Origin: Bacteroidales bacterium | GTDB lineage: Bacteria; Bacteroidota; Bacteroidia; Bacteroidales; Lentimicrobiaceae | Reading direction: 5' to 3' | DNA: 64,000 nt | Assembly: GCA_016788045.1 (NCBI GenBank) | Contig: JAEUTG010000052.1 | Span: 28,553-92,552, forward strand | Part shown: positions 35,986 to 43,788 of the stretch, in pieces | Layout of the letters: every line of letters starts with the position of its first letter | Position numbering within the stretch: position 1 is the stretch's first letter | Translations under genes and position numbers: made by a program | The notes under the pieces: generated by a model | Told to the model about the DNA's origin: nothing | The model's database searches: none | Seen by the model: the letters and a program-made list of their open reading frames with translations, nothing else

Positions 35986-37791
35986 ATGGGATCACCAATG
36001 CCTGATGCATCCCCGGAACCCTTCAGAAGAAAGGCCCTGAAACCCGCAGCAATCCTCACGGGTTTTGTGTTGGTACTCCTGTTCCTTTTAAGGCTTTCCC
36101 TTCATTACAATCAATACCCTGCCGACAACTGGCGTAGTGATTTTTACGCGGATAAATCGGGGTACTACATATACCTGCCGGCAACGTTCATTTATGGTTT
36201 CCATCAGCAGGCGTATCCCGACAGCATTGATTTTAAACTCGGAAACGGATTCGGTTTCGTCAATGGCAGGTTGATGACCAAATACCCTATCGGGGTTTCA
36301 TTGCTCAATGCACCCTTCTTTTTGGTTGCTCATGCAATTGGCTCAGAAACAGAAGGATATGCTCCCGGATTTTCAGCACCCTACATGATTGCTCTCCGCA
36401 CTGCAGCCATTTTTTATCTGCTTGCCGGTTCATTGCTGCTGTTCTTTTTCCTGTCGGGCAGGTTCAGCCCCTGGATTTCGGCCGGCACCGTGCTGTTGCT
36501 GATCGCCGGCACCAACCTCTATTACTACACCTTTATGGAACCGCTGATGTCGCACGTTTATTCGTGGGCTCTGGCGGCGTTGCTGCTGTTTCTTACCGAT
36601 AAGCTGTGGCAAAGGCGCGTGAAATACCTGCTTGCAGCCCTGTCAGCCACTGCCGCCCTGATCGTTCTTACCCGGCCCTCCAACATCCTGTTGCTGGCCG
36701 TGGTTCCCCTCCTCGATCTGAAGAGCCCCGGCGAACTGAAAGATCGTTTCCTTTACCTGATAAAACCGGCCAACCTGATTGTTCTGCTATTGCCTGCCTT
36801 CCTGCTCATGCTTCCCCAGCTGGTTTACTGGGAGTTTATATCCGGCAGCTTTTTTTTCTACTCCTATCAGAATGAAGGATTTACCTACTGGAGTCATCCT
36901 GCTTTACTCAAGGTGTTGCTTTCGCCCAACAACGGCCTGCTGCCCTACACCCCCATCTGGATACTTCTGATCAGCGGATTGATTTATATGCTGATCCGCC
37001 GGAAAGCAAACGGCTTGCTGATTACAGCCTTGTTCATTGCTCAATGGTACGTTGTGGCCTCCTGGTACATGTTCTTCTTCGGTTGCAGCTTTGGTCAGCG
37101 CTCCTTTGTGGAATACCTTACACTCACCTCAATCCCGCTGGCAACAATCGCAGAAACAGTTTTCCGGCCACGGAGGCGGATCGCTGCGGCAGGGGCTCTG
37201 ATCATCACAGCTTACCTTATCTTCTTCAATATCAGGATGATTCATGCATATGACCGCTGTTATCTGGGTGGTGACTGGGAATGGCCAAAATTCCGGGAAC
37301 ACTTGATCAAAGCCGGAGCTTTCCCGCTTCCGGCTCAGCGCTTTGAATGGTACAACGATTTTGAATCGAAGAACTCCCTGAGTACGGCCGGCATCAATAT
37401 GAAGCCTTCAGAGAAAGCCTTCAGCGGGAATTATGTGAACGAAGCAGGCAATGGCAGGCAGTTTTCTGATGGCTTCGGTCTCCGGCTCTCAGATTCGGTC
37501 AACGGAAGAATATACAGGGTGGAAGCCTCAATGATGTGCCTTTTTGAAAAACAACCCAAAGAGGTATTCTTCGCCTGTTCGGTAAACCGTGGCGACACCA
37601 CAGTCTACTTCAGCAGCGAAAATGTGGTAACAGGTATTTCAGTCACTCCCGGCTCCTGGACAGAACTGAAACAGCGCTTCGACCTGCCCTTTCTGCCGCC
37701 GGAAGGCCAGTTGAGGGTTTACATGACCAACAACGAAACCCAGACCATTCTGAATGATGATTTCAGGGTGAAGGTGATTGCAGAACGGTAG
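35986..37791 (+). CDS. Multi-pass membrane protein, GT-C-like glycosyltransferase (unassigned)
   Basis: 601 residues. Eleven or so membrane helices run from about 25 to 420 (for example PAAILTGFVLVLLFLLRL, AAIFYLLAGSLLLFFFLSG, ILLLAVVPLLDL, LIVLLLPAFLLMLPQLVYW). An acidic loop after the first helix (DFYADKSGYYIYLPATF) and the general plan fit GT-C glycosyltransferases such as mannosyltransferases that use lipid-linked sugars, but no motif proves it. The last 150 residues form a soluble beta-rich domain (NDFESKNSLSTAGI...RVYMTNNETQ). It begins 11 nt after the FAH gene, so they may share a transcript. Confidence 0.65.
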   Translation: MGSPMPDASPEPFRRKALKPAAILTGFVLVLLFLLRLSLHYNQYPADNWRSDFYADKSGYYIYLPATFIYGFHQQAYPDSIDFKLGNGFGFVNGRLMTKYPIGVSLLNAPFFLVAHAIGSETEGYAPGFSAPYMIALRTAAIFYLLAGSLLLFFFLSGRFSPWISAGTVLLLIAGTNLYYYTFMEPLMSHVYSWALAALLLFLTDKLWQRRVKYLLAALSATAALIVLTRPSNILLLAVVPLLDLKSPGELKDRFLYLIKPANLIVLLLPAFLLMLPQLVYWEFISGSFFFYSYQNEGFTYWSHPALLKVLLSPNNGLLPYTPIWILLISGLIYMLIRRKANGLLITALFIAQWYVVASWYMFFFGCSFGQRSFVEYLTLTSIPLATIAETVFRPRRRIAAAGALIITAYLIFFNIRMIHAYDRCYLGGDWEWPKFREHLIKAGAFPLPAQRFEWYNDFESKNSLSTAGINMKPSEKAFSGNYVNEAGNGRQFSDGFGLRLSDSVNGRIYRVEASMMCLFEKQPKEVFFACSVNRGDTTVYFSSENVVTGISVTPGSWTELKQRFDLPFLPPEGQLRVYMTNNETQTILNDDFRVKVIAER

Positions 37792-38017
37792 ACAATTCAG
37801 AATGTTAAACAATGGTTTAGCTGCAAAAGATGACCTTTCCAGCATCACTCCCCGATAAACCACGGCAAGCAACTTCAGGGAAGGTAATTGTATGATATTT
37901 CCCTGAAAAAAGATTCTGAATCAGTCTATTTGCAGCACTCTTAAGATTTATTCAGATATCCATCACCATCACAAAACCAATAAAGGAAGGACTGAATGCA
38001 GGGACCGCGCTGTTTTG

Positions 38018-38596
38018 TTATGCCTGCAACAGCAGGTTGTGCTGCTTTTTCACCTCATCCCATTCCCTTTTGAGCATAGCGAACAGGAACTCACTGCCCC
38101 ATTTTCCCTTGAAAAAAATATTCTCTATGAAGTGCCCTTCCTGTCTGAATCCTATACTTTTCATTAAGTTAACAGAGGCAATGTTCTCAGCATCCACAGT
38201 TTCAACTACCCTGCGAATCTCTTTGCCATCAAAAAGGAAAGTTAAGATCCCGAGAACCGCTTCTTTCGCAAATCCCTTTCGCTGTTCAAGATGGGATATT
38301 GTTATTCCGGCTTCAGCAGTCCCGGGATCGCCTGAATCAAGCCTGATGGCACAATCTCCGATTAGCCGGCCGGTTTCAGTGTTTTCAATAGCATACTGAA
38401 CCCATTGGCCGGGTGTACCAAAACTGTGTACCGCATTGTTCTGTATAAACAAAGCCGCATCTTCCGGGGTCATTACATCAAAGCCCTGGTATCTGGTGAC
38501 TTCCGGATTGGAACGGTAAATATGAAAATCCGGAAGGTCTGAAGGCCGGAGATGCCGGATGGTAAGCCGCTTTGTCCGTATTATCAATTCCTCCAT
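38018..38596 (-). CDS. GNAT-family N-acetyltransferase (RimJ/RimL type)
   Basis: 192 residues. RimJ/RimL pattern: RTKRLTIRHLRPSDLPDFHIYRSNPEV, a GRLIGDCAIRLDSGD strand, acetyl-CoA loop LEQRKGFAKEAVLGILTFLF and the VNLMKSIGFRQEGHF segment. It probably acetylates an amino group on a small molecule or a ribosomal protein. The 226-bp gap to the gene upstream in the window (37792-38017) holds nothing I recognise. Confidence 0.88.
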   Translation of the reverse strand: MEELIIRTKRLTIRHLRPSDLPDFHIYRSNPEVTRYQGFDVMTPEDAALFIQNNAVHSFGTPGQWVQYAIENTETGRLIGDCAIRLDSGDPGTAEAGITISHLEQRKGFAKEAVLGILTFLFDGKEIRRVVETVDAENIASVNLMKSIGFRQEGHFIENIFFKGKWGSEFLFAMLKREWDEVKKQHNLLLQA

Positions 38597-38732
38597 TGTT
38601 GTTTACATTACTCTTTAGTCCGGATTTCAGCCATACTGCCCATCCAATGAACCACAGCGAAATTACAATTTTCCCGAAAAACTGCCGGGCCAGTTGTGTT
38701 CATTTTCTGATCAGGTTCAGACATATCAGGTA

Positions 38733-39473
38733 CTATTCCAGCGCATTTACCTTTTTCAGTGCAAAGCCCGGAGCGATACGTGAAATCAGATAGAGCATTT
38801 TTGCACCCCCCACCCTGATTTCCGGTTTATCCTGTTTCAATCCCCGGATCATTTCAGTGACCGCCTTGCTGACAGGAACAGCGATTTTCGGCGGATTTCC
38901 CTGATGCCAGGGGGTATCAACAGCCGGAAACATCACTTCTGACACCTGTATAGGCTTTTCTTTCAACTGAAGCCTGAGTACCTGGGTAAAGGAATGCAAG
39001 GCAGCTTTGGTTGCATTGTAGAAAGGATAGAGCGCCCGCGGCACATAGACCAATCCGGTGGTAATGTTGACAATCGCAGCATTCCGGTTTTTCCCGAGCA
39101 AAGGAATCAGCTGATGGATCAACCGAACAGGCGCAATCAGGTTGGTCTGCAGTTCTGCAACAAGTTTGTCTATACTTTCAGGATCGTCAGCAAAAGTTGT
39201 TCTATGCACTATGGCAGCATTGTTGACAAGCACGTTCAGTTCAGGATGATTTTTTGTGATTTTGATGGCGAAATCCAGACATTGGCTGCTGTCGGAAAGA
39301 TCGCAGACATAGGTGATAAATCCAGGATGCAGCCGCTTTGCCTCTTCCAGCTTTTCTGCCGATCGTCCGCAGATGATAACCTTGTTTCCGCACTGGAGCA
39401 ATACTTTGCCGAATTCAAGGCCTATGCCTGAGCTTCCACCGGTAATGAGTACCGTATCGTTTTGCAGTTTCAT
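38733..39473 (-). CDS. SDR-family oxidoreductase (DltE-like)
   Basis: 246 residues. SDR marks: TVLITGGSSGIGLEFGKVLL, NVLVNNAAIVHR, catalytic region NITTGLVYVPRALYPFYNATKAALHSF with YxxxK. The group of short SDRs to which DltE belongs fits best; the substrate is unknown. The Crp/Fnr-type gene lies just upstream on the same strand, and an FNR-like box (39532-39545) followed by a -7 element stands before this gene. Confidence 0.88.
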   Translation of the reverse strand: MKLQNDTVLITGGSSGIGLEFGKVLLQCGNKVIICGRSAEKLEEAKRLHPGFITYVCDLSDSSQCLDFAIKITKNHPELNVLVNNAAIVHRTTFADDPESIDKLVAELQTNLIAPVRLIHQLIPLLGKNRNAAIVNITTGLVYVPRALYPFYNATKAALHSFTQVLRLQLKEKPIQVSEVMFPAVDTPWHQGNPPKIAVPVSKAVTEMIRGLKQDKPEIRVGGAKMLYLISRIAPGFALKKVNALE

Positions 39474-39501
39474 AACTCATGTTTTGGGTTAAACAATGCT
39501 G

Positions 39502-39509
39502 CAAAACTA
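39502..39509 (-). promoter_or_regulatory. -7 element of the SDR gene
   Basis: TAGTTTTG on the minus strand (TAnnTTTG), 28 nt before the ATG at 39473. There is no good -33 box, but an FNR-like site sits at that distance. Confidence 0.5.
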
Positions 39510-39531
39510 AGGTCAGGCAAAGCCCTGTGCA

Positions 39532-39545
39532 TTGACCTAAGTCAA
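39532..39545. promoter_or_regulatory. Crp/Fnr-type box TTGA-N6-TCAA
   Basis: TTGACCTAAGTCAA is palindromic in its arms (TTGAC/GTCAA). Its centre is about 33 nt from the centre of the -7 element, or about 40 nt upstream of the expected transcription start, the position of a class II activator. The regulator gene ends on top of it. Confidence 0.5.
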
Positions 39546-40099
39546 AAAACGATTTTTCTGCGGATTCGGCTCAGTGTTTCGGGCTGAATGCCCAGGTAAG
39601 ATGCAATAATTCCCTGCCTGACACGCTGCTCCATGCCCGGAAATTCCAAAAGAAAATTCCTGTAGCGGGTCTCCGCATCAAGCAGCAAAAGATCGCGCTC
39701 CCGTTTCTCCTTGGTGATATAACCCTTTTCGATCAGTTTCAGCAGAAACCTTAGCCAAAACACATCGTGCTCAGGCAGACGGCTGAAATCTGACCAGGCG
39801 ATCTCCAGAACCTGTGAATCCTCCAGCGCTTCAACCGAAAAAAACGATGGCTTACCCATTACCATCGCTGAATAGGAACTGATAAAGCTGTTTTCAGGCA
39901 TGATGGCCTTGGTAAATTCATCTCCTTTTTCGTTCAGGTAAACATAACGGAACAGGCCCTTCTGAATCCAGGCTATTCTTTGCGGTATATCCCCGGCCTG
40001 AATAAAATTAGAGAAAGCCGCTACCGAAGTTTCCCGACCGATTGACAAGAGCTCTTCAACGCGTGCGGGAGGAAGCATGTTGTTTAACGGGTGTCTCAT
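39542..40099 (-). CDS. Crp/Fnr-family transcriptional regulator
   Basis: 185 residues. N-terminal cyclic-nucleotide-type sensor fold: FIQAGDIPQRIAWIQKGLFRYVYLNEKGDEF and an EFTKAIMPENSFISSYSAMV segment. A C-terminal helix-turn-helix ends the protein: QGIIASYLGIQPETLSRIRRK. No Cys cluster for an iron-sulfur centre is visible, so it is more CRP- than FNR-like. A TTGA-N6-TCAA box lies across its stop codon in front of the SDR gene, and regulation of that gene is likely. Confidence 0.88.
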   Translation of the reverse strand: MRHPLNNMLPPARVEELLSIGRETSVAAFSNFIQAGDIPQRIAWIQKGLFRYVYLNEKGDEFTKAIMPENSFISSYSAMVMGKPSFFSVEALEDSQVLEIAWSDFSRLPEHDVFWLRFLLKLIEKGYITKEKRERDLLLLDAETRYRNFLLEFPGMEQRVRQGIIASYLGIQPETLSRIRRKIVF

Positions 40100-40253
40100 C
40101 TTTTATCCTGATTGAGTGAGTTTTCCATTAAAAATCAAGGGATTACTCTGAATCTTACCGTATTTCGCCAATTTACAGGTTTAAACAAGGATAAACCCGG
40201 ATACAAGGACTTTCAGGTTACTTTTACACCTGATATTCACGAACTTACGCTCA

Positions 40254-41015
40254 TCAATGATAGCTGTAATCTCCGTTTGCATTCACTTTAATATTCAGCT
40301 CTTTCTGTTCCTTCATGAACAGATCAAATCCCGTTTTCAGGTTTTTCCAGAAGGACAATAAAGCGTCATTTCCCTTGTATTCAGCATAATAATTCAGTAT
40401 TTGCTGGTCGGTCATCCGAAAAGGGAAAATATAAACCGGAATTCTGTCCTGTCCGTTGTTTTTTGCGTATACAGCCAATAAATACAATTCTTTGATAGAA
40501 TCGTCTGTGATTGGTAAACATCCGATCGTTACACAGGAGCCATGTATGAATATATCACCGCCAGGATCAGGGTAGCTGCTCTTCCTTTTGTCAGATTGAT
40601 TGGGATAGTTGATTCCCATAGACAAATAAAAATTGCTGACGGGATTGAACCTGTCAATGTAATAAAAGCCTTCCGGAACCTGACCATCACCCTGTTTTCT
40701 TTTCGGCCCTAAATGTCCGGAGCGGGAACAGATTTTATATGAGTGGATTTTCTGATAGCTGGTTTGATGCTTCGTTTTTGCATAAACATCGATGCAGTCA
40801 TTGTCTTTGGTCACCACCAGAAGTAAATGAACATTGTCAGTTGCAATCTCATGTTCCCTGAGCAGTTTTTCTATTATCTCCTGCTTGTCTTTAACGGCGG
40901 TCCTGACACGTTCGAACTTCATCTGTTCTGTCAGGAAATCTTTGTACATAGCTGAAGCAAAAAGAAAAAATCCGCAAAGCAAAAAAAAGCCTATCACTAT
41001 ACCGAAAATACGCAT
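40254..41015 (-). CDS. L,D-transpeptidase family protein (YafK-like)
   Basis: 253 residues: one N-terminal membrane segment (IFGIVIGFFLLCGFFLFASA) and a YkuD-type catalytic domain. Marks: HLLLVVTKDNDCIDVYAK, GPKRKQGDGQVPEGFYYIDRFNP, and the active-site stretch IFIHGSCVTIGCLPI, with His and the catalytic Cys of the last motif. Family members cross-link or trim peptidoglycan, or attach proteins to it, in the periplasm. The gene is monocistronic as far as can be seen. Confidence 0.88.
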   Translation of the reverse strand: MRIFGIVIGFFLLCGFFLFASAMYKDFLTEQMKFERVRTAVKDKQEIIEKLLREHEIATDNVHLLLVVTKDNDCIDVYAKTKHQTSYQKIHSYKICSRSGHLGPKRKQGDGQVPEGFYYIDRFNPVSNFYLSMGINYPNQSDKRKSSYPDPGGDIFIHGSCVTIGCLPITDDSIKELYLLAVYAKNNGQDRIPVYIFPFRMTDQQILNYYAEYKGNDALLSFWKNLKTGFDLFMKEQKELNIKVNANGDYSYH

Positions 41016-41120
41016 CTGAAAATATTAAGAACACAAACTTAACAATTTCCCGGGTATTTGTCAAACCGTTTGTCAGGCCCGGTGCAGTTTTCAGAAAGCA
41101 GGATCCGTTGCAGTGATCAA

Positions 41121-42281
41121 TCAATGAATGATGTACTGGGTTGTTTTTTTCGCCAATGTTCTTCCTGCGCGGATATCGCCAAAGAAATGCTCCATGGCCT
41201 CCAGATGCCTGATATACAGGATAAACCGGTCGCGCAGCCCTGCATCGTCGGGAGGCAGCACTGAATCTCTGAGCAGATAGCGGAAGTAGAACTCAGAGGT
41301 GTAGGCATTGTGTTCAAAGGATTCCCGGGTTGATACGAACCGAAGGGCAGGAGATTCCACCTTTTCAAAAAACCGGAACACTTCTCCCTTGCCGGTGGCT
41401 GCCATCAGCAGAACTGGAAAAGGATAAACAGGCTGTGATTCAACGATACAATGGTATACTTCAGGCCAGTAGTCCCGGATTTTCACCATATCATCCTGAA
41501 ATTCAAGGGTGGTTTCCAGGGATACAAAACCACTGATCAGGCTATCGTTCTGCAGGGCCCGCCAGCCCATCTGCGCTCCCCAGCTGTGCCCGGCAAAAAA
41601 CAGAGGACCACCACTTAAGGTACGGGCAAAACTGAGGATAAACCTGAGGCTTTCTTCATCCTCTCCCTGGATAAGGAGATTGAATGGCTTCAGGCCAAAA
41701 AGTTTTCCCGGATAGGGTAAATGGAAATTGGCCGAAACAACAATATATCCCCTCGAAGCAAAGTATTCGGCCATCGCAAGGTTCTCTATAGCACTACCCT
41801 GAGAACCATGATGGTACACAATTACCGGAAAATTACTTTCAACCGGCATTGGAGCCCTGACACTCTGCGATCCTGCCCTGTAGTATCTTTCCAGCAGATC
41901 GTAGCAGTTTATGTTATTGGTAGTGGTGCTCTCCGGCTCCCCGTCAATCAGGCCGCAATTCCTCAGGATAACGGTATCGGTTTCTGCATTCAGGTGTGAA
42001 TAAACCTCACTGAGCGGAAAGGGAAGATTTTTCATCCTGAAATCACCCACGGAAAGATACACCGGCGTTCCAGTCTTTACCACCGGATGCCACACCTGCA
42101 CAAAGGCAGGTTTATTCCCCTTATAGCCATAAGCCTCATAGGTGAACCGGCTATCATAAATTACCGTGTCACAGTATCCGGCGTCGTAATTTCCCAAGGT
42201 TAGCAACCCATAATACGACTGTGCCTTTAATCCGGCAATTCCGGTAAGAAGCAGAATAAATATCAGCTGCAGTTTTTTCAT
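41121..42281 (-). CDS. Secreted alpha/beta hydrolase
   Basis: 386 residues with a signal peptide (LIFILLLTGIAGLKAQ). Alpha/beta-hydrolase core: VIVYHHGSQGSAIENLAMAE (oxyanion region), nucleophile Ser in FFAGHSWGAQM, and a C-terminal His in SFEHNAYTS. The domain resembles platelet-activating-factor acetylhydrolase- and dienelactone-hydrolase-like enzymes; the substrate is not clear. A likely role is hydrolysis of an ester in the periplasm. Both flanking genes are on the same strand but well separated. Confidence 0.82.
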   Translation of the reverse strand: MKKLQLIFILLLTGIAGLKAQSYYGLLTLGNYDAGYCDTVIYDSRFTYEAYGYKGNKPAFVQVWHPVVKTGTPVYLSVGDFRMKNLPFPLSEVYSHLNAETDTVILRNCGLIDGEPESTTTNNINCYDLLERYYRAGSQSVRAPMPVESNFPVIVYHHGSQGSAIENLAMAEYFASRGYIVVSANFHLPYPGKLFGLKPFNLLIQGEDEESLRFILSFARTLSGGPLFFAGHSWGAQMGWRALQNDSLISGFVSLETTLEFQDDMVKIRDYWPEVYHCIVESQPVYPFPVLLMAATGKGEVFRFFEKVESPALRFVSTRESFEHNAYTSEFYFRYLLRDSVLPPDDAGLRDRFILYIRHLEAMEHFFGDIRAGRTLAKKTTQYIIH

Positions 42282-42419
42282 TTAAGCCAGATGTAAAAAA
42301 GGCGGGAAAATCAGCAAGAGAAATCCCTCCTTATGAATTATCAATTGATTATCTGCCAGTTACAAAAGTTATTTATCTCATAAAATTCAGGAAAGCAGCA
42401 ACAGGCTGATTCCGGAGGC

Positions 42420-42983
42420 CTAAACCTTCAGCTTTCCGCGGAAACCACGGACAGCATAGTACGATTGGGCACCATTGTGGTAAATAAAGGTTCGTCCGTA
42501 GCGGTGATCACCGAAGAGGGCACCGCCCTTTTGCCTGACTGCTGCCGGAGTAGCCAGCCAGCTGGAGGTCTTTAAGTCGTATGGTCCGGTTTGCTGCAGC
42601 TGGAAGTAATCTTCTTCATTCAACAACTCAACACCCATCGCTTCCGCCATTTCCATGGCACTTCCACCCGGTTTGAATTCCTTACGGGCATCCAGCGCCT
42701 GCCGGTCGTAACAAAGGTTTCTGCGTCCTGAAGGAGTTTCGGCTGAGCAATCGCAAAAGAGCAAGGCTCCCGTAGTTTCATCCCGCCCGGTCACATCGGG
42801 TTCACCGCCGGTTCTCTCCATTTCACTGAGCGACCATAGTTTGTGCGGGCTGGCCTCCAGCCGCTGCTGAATCTCATTCCACGCCACCCCAGGATGGCGA
42901 TGCATGTTCTTTTCAAAACGGGATTTTAACACCCCGAGAATCTCCTGCAGTATGTCAGAAGAAAGGGTCTTACCGGTATCCAT
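42420..42983 (-). CDS. DUF4256-family protein
   Basis: 187 residues, a normal length for the DUF4256 family. Recognised by LEASPHKLWSLSEMERTGGEP, CDCSAETPSGRRNLCYDRQA, and SSWLATPAAVRQKGGALFG. The function of the family is not known. It is cytoplasmic in appearance, with no signal or membrane segment. A hairpin terminator for the ferritin gene lies just upstream (43076-43105), so it has its own promoter, not identified here. Confidence 0.85.
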   Translation of the reverse strand: MDTGKTLSSDILQEILGVLKSRFEKNMHRHPGVAWNEIQQRLEASPHKLWSLSEMERTGGEPDVTGRDETTGALLFCDCSAETPSGRRNLCYDRQALDARKEFKPGGSAMEMAEAMGVELLNEEDYFQLQQTGPYDLKTSSWLATPAAVRQKGGALFGDHRYGRTFIYHNGAQSYYAVRGFRGKLKV

Positions 42984-43075
42984 ATCTGCTGATCTTTACA
43001 AAACAACAGATCTGCCGGGTTTTGGTTCCGGGAAAAGAGAATTTAAATCCGGATTGTTAATTCAGGCTTCTGATA

Positions 43076-43105
43076 AAACGAAGCCCGGGGTGATGACCCG
43101 GGCTT
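43076..43105 (-). terminator. Terminator of the fur-katG-ferritin operon
   Basis: AAGCCCGGG (43081-43089) and CCCGGGCTT (43097-43105) form a perfect 9-bp stem; on the minus strand it is followed by a CGTTTTA run (A-rich at 43075-43080 on the plus strand). Confidence 0.7.
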
Positions 43106-43257
43106 TCATGAATTTTCAATTTCAGGCAGAAGTTGTTGCTGAAATACGCTGCTCCTGACCCATCTGCCCGCACTCAAGGGCTATCTGACAGGGCAATGCA
43201 GACTCCTTTCAGAATATTGAGTGCAAATCCGGCTTCCGACCCCGGACTTCTGATATC

Positions 43258-43755
43258 CTACTCCACCGGTCTTCCTGCAGCGACGTTTTTGCTGTGCTCG
43301 ATGGATTGCAGTGCAAGGTAGTTGTCGCCAAACCTGGCCAGGTTATCCAGTTCCTTATCGTACTGGTCGAAGTGACGCTCTTCATCATCCACCAGCGCTT
43401 CAAAGATTTTCTTGGTAGCTGAATCGGCATTCTTTGCACATTCATTGGCCCAAAGATTGTAGTCACGGGCACTGGAAGTTTCCATCTGCGTTGCCATTTC
43501 GAGCATTTCCTTCACATCGTGAATCTTTTTCACTTCATGAGCGGCAACCATTTCCACCTCACCTTTCAGAAACAGAATTCTTTCAGCCAGTTTCTCAACA
43601 TGCATCATCTCTTCGATAGCGGTACGTTTAAACAGGTTCGAGATCAATACGTAGCCCAGGTCATCGCAGCGAAAATGAAAGTACATGTACTGATGTACGG
43701 CTGCCAGTTCGTCGGCTACTGCCTTGTTAAGTAATTCAATGCTTTTCTCTTTCAT
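43258..43755 (-). CDS. Ferritin/bacterioferritin-like protein
   Basis: 165 residues forming the usual four-helix bundle. Metal-ligand pattern: ADELAAVHQYMYFHF in helix A, the ExxH in IEEMMHVEKLAERILFL in helix B, and DDEERHFDQYDKELD in helix D. This is the bacterioferritin type; whether haem is bound (it needs a Met at the dimer interface) is not clear by eye. It follows katG by 33 nt and so belongs to an oxidative-stress operon, storing iron in a safe form while KatG removes peroxide. Confidence 0.9.
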   Translation of the reverse strand: MKEKSIELLNKAVADELAAVHQYMYFHFRCDDLGYVLISNLFKRTAIEEMMHVEKLAERILFLKGEVEMVAAHEVKKIHDVKEMLEMATQMETSSARDYNLWANECAKNADSATKKIFEALVDDEERHFDQYDKELDNLARFGDNYLALQSIEHSKNVAAGRPVE

Positions 43756-43788
43756 ATTGTGTAGTTTTGGTTTTGGGTTACCGCTGCA

